This document shows positions 24,201 through 32,586 of a stretch of 54,526 nucleotides of DNA, one piece after another. The number at the start of each line of letters is the position of its first letter. The first letter of the stretch is position 1. The notes beneath the pieces are model-generated. The model had not been told where the DNA came from, made no database searches, and saw nothing but the letters and a program-made list of their open reading frames with translations. The translations under genes and the position numbers were made by a program. Source of the stretch: Fibrobacter succinogenes (GTDB lineage: Bacteria; Fibrobacterota; Fibrobacteria; Fibrobacterales; Fibrobacteraceae); contig CADAWC010000022.1 of NCBI GenBank assembly GCA_902791475.1, forward strand, positions 1-54,526, in the 5' to 3' direction.

Positions 24201-27200
24201 TTACTTGCAAAGCATCGCAGCAGAAGCAATTGTAGTACCTAAGCACCCAACCGCCAGAGCTTCACGAACTCCCATGTAAATGGGCGCTCCATATTCTGTT
24301 GCCGCAAGAAGTTTACCCAAGCCCAAATCCCATGCGCCATCCATAACAGACTTGGCATCATCAATGATATAGCATGAGGCGTCACACAAAAGGACGGACT
24401 TGTCTTGTTCCGCATCTTTGTATTCCGCTTTACCTAATTCTATATCAACGCCAGAAGCCACAGAAGCAGCAATCGTTTCAAAAACGGCTGTAACAGTACA
24501 TGTGATACTGTGATTCACAACAAGCATTTTCCCTAAAGCATCGGATATGGCAAAATTCTTAAAAGCGCCGATAGCAGAGCAAACTCCACCCAACATGCCA
24601 AAAGCGCATTTTAAATACCAAAGCCGAGAATAGTAACAGATCCATTGTTTTACAGCGCTAAGGCTTTTCACATATTCGCTATCATCGTTAGAATCCATCG
24701 GCGAATACAACAAGCCTGACCACAGGGACAATCCAAAGTTTATTCCACAAAGGACTGCCGAAATAGGCGAGCAAATTTTCGGAGCAACGTTACTGTCGGC
24801 CATCGTAGCTGCTTTTGCCGGAAGATCCACAACAATATCCGCAACGCACATTGCAGCAAGCAAAAATCTCAGCGTAACAACAGTCGTTCTGGAGCTTGCG
24901 GGGAAAAGTGTTTTTGTTGGCTCGTTCGCTTCTGCACAAGCTCTTGTATTCGTTGCACGAAGCATTCCTTTTTTCCCAACTTTCAACATATTAATACGTG
25001 GCGGAGCAACGAGTTCTTCAATAGAATTTGCAGCCATAATCGAATGATACATGGCATCATCGATTAACGGCTTTCCCTGAGCAATGCGCGAAACTGTTGT
25101 TGCCAGGAAGGACACCGGGAAGGTTACCACATCCGCAATAGAAAATTCATTTATTCCAAAAATTTTAAGAATTTCGGAAAGTAGCGGGATATGGATCGGA
25201 TCACAAAGGAGATCAGCAAGAGCTTCAACCGTGCAAGCGATCAAATCAAAAATAGGCTTTATCAAGGACTTGCAAAGTTCAATACCTGCGATGCCCATTT
25301 TTCCGACAATTCGTTTCAAGACGTCAATGACATCATTAATCTCACCCGCCTTAAAGATTTCAATAACATCTTCTCCAATGCTCAGCAAAACACTTGCTGT
25401 TTCATTGATATCCTGTTGAAATTCTTGCAAAGCCGATTCAAAGGCGGTTTTCGCATCATTCATCGCCTGCGTCGGAGTAAAGCTTGGCATCACAAGATCA
25501 CTCGGTTTCAACGCCCCCATAATGGTACTAAACATATAGGTGCCCTGCGGGCCGCCACCACCAAAGCCCAAAGAAGAGAGAGTCATCGTAGAATTATCCG
25601 ACAAAATCGATTTTGCCGAATCGAGATCCACCTTACTCCAATCCGCGATGGTATTAATCACTTTATCCAAAGCATCAACAAATTGATCCTTCGTTTCTAC
25701 AGTAATTTCTGCAAGCTTCTTGGCAGAAAGCTTCATGGTTTTCTTGAGGCAATCGTTCATTTTGCAAGCTTCATCAATGCCCAAGGCTTTCTTAAGCCAA
25801 TCGAAAATTTTACCTATAGGAATGCCGATTGCTTCCAAAATCTTAATCGCCGTGGAGAACACTTTTTCGAACGAATCCACCACCACTTCCAAAACCTTAT
25901 CCCCAATCTTGACGACAAACTTCCACACCTTGCCGACAAGACCAATTGCAAAGTCAACAGCTTTTTTGATGGTATGATCGTACAACCATTTAATTTTATC
26001 CGTAACCCAGCTAACCGCATAAGCGACATCTCGCACAACCTTGCCTATAAAATCCACAAACGGATTATGCGTAACATCATAAGGCAAGATATCCACAAGC
26101 GTTTCCGTAATTTTTACCATAACGCCATTTACAAACTTAACCGGCATAGGAACAAAGCCCGGCATAATCGAGTTTACGGAGCTAGACAAAGCAGAAATGC
26201 TCGAAGCCACCAAGCTCAAACCGGTTTCATCAGCACCTTCACCAAACAGATTTCTCGTTTTTCCATCAGGATCATAAATAACCTGATTTTTTAACGTATT
26301 TTCGTCCGTCAACGAAAGAAGTCTCTTTTGCGCTTCTTCAGCAGGGTTCACCTTAGAAACTTCATCCTTATAAGTAACTTCCATACAAGGTGGCGTCAGA
26401 CTTGTTGCAATCTGAGCAATCGTCACAGCGCCTAGAGAGTCTGCCTTTACCTTCATTGATTGGAAATTATGGCAAATATCATTCACAAAGCAACTGACCT
26501 TACCATTAGGAAATTCAATCAAGACTTCGTCAAACGGCTTTTCGGTGAGAATGCGCGTGACATAAGCAGAATTTGTGGTAAATTCGTCCAAATCCGTTTC
26601 AAGCGATGCAGACTTAAAACCCCATTCGCCACTATCCGAATCACGTTTGCCGAAAACAGCTGAATTTTCCTTGCAAATGTTCATCGTACCCTGATCACTG
26701 ATGTCGAAATAGAAAACATTTTCCATCAATACCACAGGTTCTGCAAATTCACCAAACTTGTCACCCATACATTGGGCAAAAGTGTAGCTCAATACAAGGG
26801 CTTCGTTCAGAACATAAACATAGAGCATGTCGCCAAAACGAACGGCAGCCACCTTCTTTGCTTCATTAAAGAGGTCCGAAGAAATCAACAAATCCGGATC
26901 AGGATTGCTGATATGGAACATGTCCTTTTGTCTGTCATACGGATAAAGATAAAGCGAACCTTCACCCACACTAAAAAGATGCGTTCCGGTTTTAGTCTTC
27001 AATGGCAATGTGCAAATTGTATCCACGGTATATTCGGACTTGAATCGAATCGGAGCCGGAGGAGTCGAGCCAAAAACATTGCAACTCGGCGTATAGAGAA
27101 GCTGGCTTGTTTCACCATAGGTTCCATAAGTGTAAATACCATCAACATATTGGCTAACGGCACGGCCTGCTACGCTGCACTTGACATCGCTAAAATTTGC

Positions 27201-27704
27201 AGCCAGCGGGAAATACTGAGTATTGCTCGGATTTTGACCATCAAGCAAGCATGAGAATTGCTCAATACGTCCACTATCGTCCTTCATTTCAACAAACAAC
27301 GTTATACCTTTATCCAAAGCCGACAAAAGCAAATTGGAAGGTACAAGATTCTTTCCACCCAAAACACCATCAAAGTTCAAACGAATAAAATCCTTTTCTT
27401 CAATCTTTTCCGGGGTTTCGGTTAACACGAGATAGATATTCTTTTCATCGCTACAAGCTATGGCAACCTTATTCGTCTTTGCAATATTTGTTGCGGCAAA
27501 CTCCTTGATATTGCTGTGTACAAGCGTGCGAGAGAATTCAGCTTTCAATCCATCCGCTTGGTAGCATAAATAAAGATTGTTATCATCACCAACGGAATAG
27601 ATTTCTGTACGATTTCTGCCGTCAATCATCGTGATATCCTTTTCAGGATTCAAAGCGGTTTGACGACGGATGTAATTTTGCATTTCAGTTTTGATATTCA
27701 ACAT
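24201..27704 (-). CDS. Large multidomain protein: propeller-like N-terminus, helical middle, hydrophobic C-terminus
   Basis: A 1167-residue protein I cannot assign to a named family. Residues 1-470 are beta-rich with recurring 'x-Y-x-V-G-D-D-N-N-L-Y-L'-like blades (EIYSVGDDNNLYLCY, LFSVGEGSLYLYPYD, AVRFGDMLYVYVL), suggesting a propeller of the tectonin or lectin kind. Residues 500-880 hold long amphipathic helices, with an unusually hydrophobic part near 560-660. The last 250 residues have four hydrophobic, Cys-containing segments that could insert in a membrane. There is no signal peptide. AGGAGAAATTT precedes the ATG and a hairpin lies between it and the preceding gene. The design recalls pore-forming toxins with a binding domain, but that is an inference. 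Confidence 0.7.
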   Translation of the reverse strand: MLNIKTEMQNYIRRQTALNPEKDITMIDGRNRTEIYSVGDDNNLYLCYQADGLKAEFSRTLVHSNIKEFAATNIAKTNKVAIACSDEKNIYLVLTETPEKIEEKDFIRLNFDGVLGGKNLVPSNLLLSALDKGITLFVEMKDDSGRIEQFSCLLDGQNPSNTQYFPLAANFSDVKCSVAGRAVSQYVDGIYTYGTYGETSQLLYTPSCNVFGSTPPAPIRFKSEYTVDTICTLPLKTKTGTHLFSVGEGSLYLYPYDRQKDMFHISNPDPDLLISSDLFNEAKKVAAVRFGDMLYVYVLNEALVLSYTFAQCMGDKFGEFAEPVVLMENVFYFDISDQGTMNICKENSAVFGKRDSDSGEWGFKSASLETDLDEFTTNSAYVTRILTEKPFDEVLIEFPNGKVSCFVNDICHNFQSMKVKADSLGAVTIAQIATSLTPPCMEVTYKDEVSKVNPAEEAQKRLLSLTDENTLKNQVIYDPDGKTRNLFGEGADETGLSLVASSISALSSSVNSIMPGFVPMPVKFVNGVMVKITETLVDILPYDVTHNPFVDFIGKVVRDVAYAVSWVTDKIKWLYDHTIKKAVDFAIGLVGKVWKFVVKIGDKVLEVVVDSFEKVFSTAIKILEAIGIPIGKIFDWLKKALGIDEACKMNDCLKKTMKLSAKKLAEITVETKDQFVDALDKVINTIADWSKVDLDSAKSILSDNSTMTLSSLGFGGGGPQGTYMFSTIMGALKPSDLVMPSFTPTQAMNDAKTAFESALQEFQQDINETASVLLSIGEDVIEIFKAGEINDVIDVLKRIVGKMGIAGIELCKSLIKPIFDLIACTVEALADLLCDPIHIPLLSEILKIFGINEFSIADVVTFPVSFLATTVSRIAQGKPLIDDAMYHSIMAANSIEELVAPPRINMLKVGKKGMLRATNTRACAEANEPTKTLFPASSRTTVVTLRFLLAAMCVADIVVDLPAKAATMADSNVAPKICSPISAVLCGINFGLSLWSGLLYSPMDSNDDSEYVKSLSAVKQWICYYSRLWYLKCAFGMLGGVCSAIGAFKNFAISDALGKMLVVNHSITCTVTAVFETIAASVASGVDIELGKAEYKDAEQDKSVLLCDASCYIIDDAKSVMDGAWDLGLGKLLAATEYGAPIYMGVREALAVGCLGTTIASAAMLCK

Positions 27705-27718
27705 AAATTTCTCCTGAT

Positions 27719-27747
27719 AAAAGGGCCCCGCGAAAGGCGGAGCCCCA
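27719..27747 (-). terminator. Attenuator-like hairpin between two large genes
   Basis: On the minus strand ggggctccgc / gcggggccc is followed by TTTTAT and then directly by the ribosome binding site of the next gene. It may reduce read-through into the 1167-residue protein gene. Confidence 0.6.
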
Positions 27748-27764
27748 TTTGTTGTTTAATATGA

Positions 27765-29651
27765 TTAGCCGTTTTCCTGAACGTAGTTGACATAAGAATA
27801 AAGGTCTCCGTAATCCGAAATGCCTTCATTCTTATAAGTGTACGATCTTGCGCCCGGCATAAACCAGCCCGTAAACGTGTCATAGCCCTTCAGGAACTCA
27901 TCAACGACGTTTTGGGTAAGTGTCTTTATCGTATCCGACATGGCATTGCACATATCATCAACGGTTCCCTGCAGCTGTCCAAAAGAACAGAAGTCGCCCC
28001 AACCATGAACATCAATACCCTTCGGATGATTATCCGTATCTACCACGTTCTGCAAGAATTCAATAGCACCAGATTCATTAATCTTTATCACCACCTGGAA
28101 CAAGACGTTATGGTCATAGTAGTCACCGGAATTGCTTTGGCTATTATAACCGTAATTCATCCAGCCCTTAAAATGGAAATTAAAATCGTAGGACGGATAA
28201 GTCACGTTACCAATCGTACACGTACCCGGTCTACCAAGACATTCAACACTAAACCTGCTGCAAATCTTACCCGATGCAACTGGGAACGGAAGAGGCGGAG
28301 CCCAGACAAGTTGATAATCCTGACTATAGTCCTTCGAATAAGACCATTGGCATTCCCAAGGAGACGTATCGGAGACATAGAAATTCTGATCCTGAGGAGC
28401 TGCAGGTTCATCCCACTTAATATCATATTTATAACAACCAGCACTCACATAAGGATGCTTTGTCATAATCAGCTTCGGAAGAAGCGGTTCCATTTTCTTG
28501 CGAATCAACGGGATAAACTTGGTGGCAGAAATAGCCATCACGCCGTCTGCAGTCACGGAACCATCTAAAAGCGGAGCCCAATCAAAATCACGATAAGTTT
28601 TGAGAGACGGGATTTCATAGTTATGCGAATCATCAAAATTGACCAAGTAATAGAGAGCCTTGTCGCTCACATCGTAATTTCGAGTACACGGCGTGAACAA
28701 ATAATTCAGCTTTAAATTCGGCTTAGGAAGAACAACATAACCAAAAACCGTCTGGCCGCCCTTTTCCAAACGTCCAAAATATTCTTGAACAACGCCTGTA
28801 ACGACACCCTTCACAGAAGGAGAAACGCCATCAATTGTAGGAACAGAAAGTGTCTGCAATGTTGAAAGATCCAAGCTCAACTGAGAAATATCGAACATTG
28901 TGTCCGGATCAGAGACCTTTGCCATGGACTCGATTTTCTGCTTAATTTCGTCGGATTCGATGTCCTTATGGGCTGTCGCACGGAAATCAATTGCCATCGA
29001 GCTCTTTGTTCGCCACATACCCGCAATAGGATCATCACCACTGCAGTCCTGAGCCACCTTCGTCAACATACCCACAATGTTCTTGCCTTTGAGTTTGAGA
29101 TTAATCTGAATAACTTCAAAAGCCTTAAAGAACTGATTGAAGATGACCGACTTTTTATCAGGATCCATAGTGATAATATTCAAGGCCTTGTCAACATCAA
29201 TTTTATTCTTGTTAAACACGATATACTGCTTGACTTCATCAGGAATACCATCAGCAAGATGAAGCCCGAAGCTAAAGGAATATTCCATCGCCTCAGAGAG
29301 TCTAGGGTCTGCAATCGAAGTTCCCGAATCGACATTGAACAAGTCTAATTTTTCAAGTTCATCGTAAATGCAGGAATTCTGCTTTTTCAATTCTTCTACA
29401 GTTTCAGCAAGTTCAAATTCGGCTGGGATCTTGGATTCATCCGTTCCCTTCTGCAACATAAACACAATAGATTCACCAGTCTCTTCGTTCATGGTTTCGA
29501 GAAAATAAATTCTCGTATCCCAATCGCAACCTGAAAGATAAAGTCTCATTTGCGAATTCAAGGATTTCTCGGAAATTGCAGTGACCATGTCAACATTATA
29601 AGCCTTTTCATCGCCAATTCGCTTTGACAGATAAGATTTTTTTATGCTCAT
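27765..29651 (-). CDS. P47/TULIP-like protein
   Basis: A 628-residue soluble protein. Its opening (AYNVDMVTAISEKSLNSQM, residues 17-35) and its ending (GWFMPGARSYTYK ... DLYSYVNY) follow the pattern of P47-type proteins, a TULIP lipid-binding fold group first known from Clostridium botulinum neurotoxin clusters. A second similar start-like segment (DGVMAISATKFIPLI, near 375) suggests two TULIP halves. A long insert near 420-560 is rich in aromatic residues and cysteines. There is no signal peptide. AAGGAGAAAAA precedes the ATG. A terminator separates it from the upstream gene, so it probably has its own promoter. Lipid binding is inferred, not shown. Confidence 0.6.
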   Translation of the reverse strand: MSIKKSYLSKRIGDEKAYNVDMVTAISEKSLNSQMRLYLSGCDWDTRIYFLETMNEETGESIVFMLQKGTDESKIPAEFELAETVEELKKQNSCIYDELEKLDLFNVDSGTSIADPRLSEAMEYSFSFGLHLADGIPDEVKQYIVFNKNKIDVDKALNIITMDPDKKSVIFNQFFKAFEVIQINLKLKGKNIVGMLTKVAQDCSGDDPIAGMWRTKSSMAIDFRATAHKDIESDEIKQKIESMAKVSDPDTMFDISQLSLDLSTLQTLSVPTIDGVSPSVKGVVTGVVQEYFGRLEKGGQTVFGYVVLPKPNLKLNYLFTPCTRNYDVSDKALYYLVNFDDSHNYEIPSLKTYRDFDWAPLLDGSVTADGVMAISATKFIPLIRKKMEPLLPKLIMTKHPYVSAGCYKYDIKWDEPAAPQDQNFYVSDTSPWECQWSYSKDYSQDYQLVWAPPLPFPVASGKICSRFSVECLGRPGTCTIGNVTYPSYDFNFHFKGWMNYGYNSQSNSGDYYDHNVLFQVVIKINESGAIEFLQNVVDTDNHPKGIDVHGWGDFCSFGQLQGTVDDMCNAMSDTIKTLTQNVVDEFLKGYDTFTGWFMPGARSYTYKNEGISDYGDLYSYVNYVQENG

Positions 29652-29819
29652 TTTTTCTCCTTAAGAAATTATTTTTACTTTGTCAATTCGAGCTTTTTTG
29701 AATTAACACGTACAAAATATTTTTCCAACTCATTAATCGTCAATAACCCAAGTAGGCTAATCCAATAAGACTAATCCAAAAGTATTACTCACAAACAAGT
29801 CTACTAATACTATTCAACA

Positions 29820-29850
29820 AAAAAAGGAACGTCCTTAGCGAACGTTCTCA
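29820..29850 (-). terminator. Terminator of the papain-fold gene
   Basis: On the minus strand gaacgtt..aacgttc-type stem (gagaacgttcgctaaggacg and ttcc) followed by seven T. It lies 30 bases past the stop of the gene at 29879-30937. Confidence 0.7.
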
Positions 29851-29878
29851 AAGCAAATATTTAGTTTATTTAAATCAA

Positions 29879-30937
29879 TTACGTTTCAGTCTTAAAATTC
29901 TGATCGTAATCACTTCCATCACGAGTGACGCGCAACATACCAATATAATTAGCATTCGTCAAGTGATAGCGCAAGTCGTTTGGCGTAATGAACATTGCCT
30001 GCTGCTTTCTTGCGTTTTCAATCATTTCTTCCAAAGTAAGGTCGTCATGATCATTAATCAAGCTAGACACAGCTTCAACGATATCACCAACGGCATCGAT
30101 AAAGTCCTTCACAATTTCCCAATCAATCGAATTCAGCATCGGGAGATTTTCTTCGCACTTCACAGAAAGTTCCAAATCCAAATCTTTCAGGACATCTTCT
30201 ACAGGGCGGAGCTTTTTCGCCTGTTTAAGCTTTCTACGGGCAAAGAACCTATTTTTGAATTCACCATTGTCTTGCTTGACATAATCTTCAAACAAGTCCA
30301 GCAATGTATTGGAGGGTTCCGCATTTCTAAACAGCAAACGATGTTCGCCATAGCCAATGTCGCCATTTTTCACTTCCAGCTTAAGGTTCGGCTGTTTTTC
30401 AGCGGCTTCCAAATAGCACTGGTATACGTAAGAAGAGCAAACCAACGTGTGGAAACCAGGGCCTTTCTTTTCTTCAATTCTAGTCTTGAGTTCGGCGGCC
30501 ACCAAGCACATCAAATCCACAACGGCTCGGCTTAAAAGGTTCTTCTTGGCGTTATTTTTGAACAACAGAATCAAGCCTAAAAAGACCAAATCCGAGAACG
30601 GATACGGAAGATCTCTAAGTACGTACTGCTTAGCGACATCAGTAGCAGGCAAAATGCCTTCTGTACCAGCATCCTTATGACGTAACACATAAACTTCACT
30701 GCCGCCTTCTGTACACATTTTCATCATGTGGGCATGAATGCCCGATTCTCCAGATTCGGCAAGGACAAAGTCTTTCTTCTGTACAAAGATTGCACCATGA
30801 GAAACATCGGAGCCGTTCGTCAATTTCATAATGAGGCCGCTCAAAACGTCTTTAGGATTACCCTTAAACGTCAAGATATCGCCAGGGAGAAGTTGATCCA
30901 GATTGATGTATTGATTTTCTGTTAATGAATTTTCCAT
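29879..30937 (-). CDS. Permuted papain-fold (YiiX/LRAT-like NlpC/P60) protein
   Basis: A 352-residue protein. The order of motifs is that of circularly permuted NlpC/P60 enzymes: LLPGDILTFKG (residues 15-25), then VSHGAIFV with the candidate catalytic His near 45, an acidic-polar segment, and LVCSSYVYQCYL near 165 with the candidate Cys. Related proteins (YiiX, LRAT) act on lipids or peptides. From about 220 to the end it is mostly helical and charged, and of unknown function. There is no signal peptide. AAGGA precedes the ATG. It lies 69 bases after the regulator gene and could be under its control. Confidence 0.7.
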   Translation of the reverse strand: MENSLTENQYINLDQLLPGDILTFKGNPKDVLSGLIMKLTNGSDVSHGAIFVQKKDFVLAESGESGIHAHMMKMCTEGGSEVYVLRHKDAGTEGILPATDVAKQYVLRDLPYPFSDLVFLGLILLFKNNAKKNLLSRAVVDLMCLVAAELKTRIEEKKGPGFHTLVCSSYVYQCYLEAAEKQPNLKLEVKNGDIGYGEHRLLFRNAEPSNTLLDLFEDYVKQDNGEFKNRFFARRKLKQAKKLRPVEDVLKDLDLELSVKCEENLPMLNSIDWEIVKDFIDAVGDIVEAVSSLINDHDDLTLEEMIENARKQQAMFITPNDLRYHLTNANYIGMLRVTRDGSDYDQNFKTET

Positions 30938-31006
30938 ATTATTCCTTCTTTTTTTGTGATTTAAATATAAACTATAGCGTAACTCCTATTCAATAGCCCA
31001 TTTGGG

Positions 31007-32377
31007 TTATTTTTTAGTATTACGTTCATCAAAAGCTTTATTTAGCAACGATTCAATCGTCTTAAACTGTTCGGGGTCTACGCCTTTCAACAACGTAAAG
31101 CAATTTGAAATTTTAAAGTTCGGATGGTACTGAAACATCATTTCCTTGTATTCCTGGACAGCATTCACATTGCCCTTTACTAGGCTGCACACGATAAGAA
31201 ACAAAAGCGGGTACAAGCTTTCAGGCCGCATATAGGACGCCTGCAAGGCATATTTTTCACATTCATCATATTTCTTCTGCAAAAAGTAAATAAACGCTTT
31301 TGCAATGATTTGCATGGGATCATTTGCCAAATCCGAGAAAAAACGTTCATGGTCTTTGAACAGTTCAAAGGCTTTGACATTATCACCCATTAGCAGATAA
31401 ACTTGCGCAAGAATGATACGTGCCCAGACATTCTGCGGATTCGCCTCAATCACAAGAGTCAAATAGGTAATTGCTTCTTTTTTGTTCCCCGCAAGAATAT
31501 CGTAAAGCGCCATCATAAGCCGGGCATAGTCCGAATAGGGTTCTTCGCGCATGGCCGAATAGGCAAGATCCTGAATTTGGCTAAAATATTTCTGCGGTTT
31601 GACCCAAGATTCCGTAATGGCGGTATAATAGAGACGGACTAGCGAAAATTTCAGGAATGAATTACCAAGCCCTTTTTGAAGCAGGGACAAAACTTCGCAT
31701 TCACATCGACTGAAACTTTCCTTGCAACGGCAATCCATTTTGTAGTTCACAAAGGCGCTGACAAGCCACCAGCTAGGCAACACGCTTTCCCCTTTTCCAA
31801 AATCCAAAGCCGCAGAATTTAGCATTTGCCGGTATAGAAGCTTCGTAATCTGGCTACAAATAAAATCTATATCCGAAGACTCATCCAATCTTTGCGAATA
31901 CGCCCAAAGAAAATCTTTTTTTTCACTGCTATAGAGAGATAGATAAACGCTTGAGGATGGATTTTCGGATCCAGAAAAAACAATTTGATAGGAAAATTCG
32001 CTAGCTTCAGATTCTATAGGCTCATTACGAACATCGAACAATCGGAATCTATGGAGATTTTGATCCAGTAAAAAAAAGAATTTATCCATTTGCGGATTTT
32101 TAAAATCATTCTTTTTTGTCACTAGAATTCTAACTTGAGGAATTTTATTTACACAGTCATCCGCCTCCTCGTATTCCACGGAAGCAGCTTCCGTTCTATT
32201 GTTGACTTTCATGATTTTATAAATCTTGGCAAGATGCACTTTGACCGTATTGGCGGAAATATTCAAGGCTTTACATATTTCAACATTTGTAAAACCCTTA
32301 CGCACCAATGATAGAACTTGTTTTTGACGGGCAGTAAATTCTTGTTTCGATAAGGATTTTTCCATTTTTTCACACAT
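31007..32377 (-). CDS. Regulator with N-terminal LuxR helix-turn-helix and TPR region
   Basis: A 456-residue protein. Residues 12-66 are a GerE/LuxR-type DNA-binding domain (FTARQKQVLSLVRKGFTNVEICKALNIS then NTVKVHLAKIYKIM). A middle domain (about 80-210) is followed by helical pairs of tetratricopeptide type (about 270-430, for instance AITYLTLVIEANPQN). The DNA-binding domain at the N-terminus is the reverse of most LuxR regulators and recalls CadC-type arrangement. No receiver domain or membrane segment. It is the first gene of the leftward accessory block and probably controls it. A Met four codons in is an alternative start. Confidence 0.8.
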   Translation of the reverse strand: MCEKMEKSLSKQEFTARQKQVLSLVRKGFTNVEICKALNISANTVKVHLAKIYKIMKVNNRTEAASVEYEEADDCVNKIPQVRILVTKKNDFKNPQMDKFFFLLDQNLHRFRLFDVRNEPIESEASEFSYQIVFSGSENPSSSVYLSLYSSEKKDFLWAYSQRLDESSDIDFICSQITKLLYRQMLNSAALDFGKGESVLPSWWLVSAFVNYKMDCRCKESFSRCECEVLSLLQKGLGNSFLKFSLVRLYYTAITESWVKPQKYFSQIQDLAYSAMREEPYSDYARLMMALYDILAGNKKEAITYLTLVIEANPQNVWARIILAQVYLLMGDNVKAFELFKDHERFFSDLANDPMQIIAKAFIYFLQKKYDECEKYALQASYMRPESLYPLLFLIVCSLVKGNVNAVQEYKEMMFQYHPNFKISNCFTLLKGVDPEQFKTIESLLNKAFDERNTKK

Positions 32378-32468
32378 TTAATGAAAACAACATATGAGCT
32401 AAAACCACCCCCACAACACAAACAACATACTTACAAAAACAAAAAAAGCAATTTGTTTTTCTTATTTT

Positions 32469-32545
32469 ACATAAAAAGACCCGAGATAATTTCGGGAGCT
32501 TTAGGGTACAAAAAAAAGCCCGGGATAAACCCGAGCGATTCTTGT
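32469..32545. terminator. Two terminator-like hairpins
   Basis: acccgagataatttcggga and gcccgggataaacccgagc, with A/T runs. They lie between the divergent ends of the SLC13 gene (stop 32587, read leftwards) and the regulator start. Confidence 0.65.
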
Positions 32546-32547
32546 AG

Positions 32548-32582
32548 ATGGCGTCCCCGGCATGGTGACCGGGGTGACATTT
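32548..32582. repeat. Palindromic intergenic repeat
   Basis: ggcgtccccggcatggtgac then cggggtgacatt; same pattern as 13472. Confidence 0.65.
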
Positions 32583-32586
32583 CCAA

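Noticed and set aside
25191..26294. Frame of 367 codons opposite the large accessory protein
   Set aside because: Rich in Arg, Asn, Ile and His with no domain; complementary strand of a helical region.
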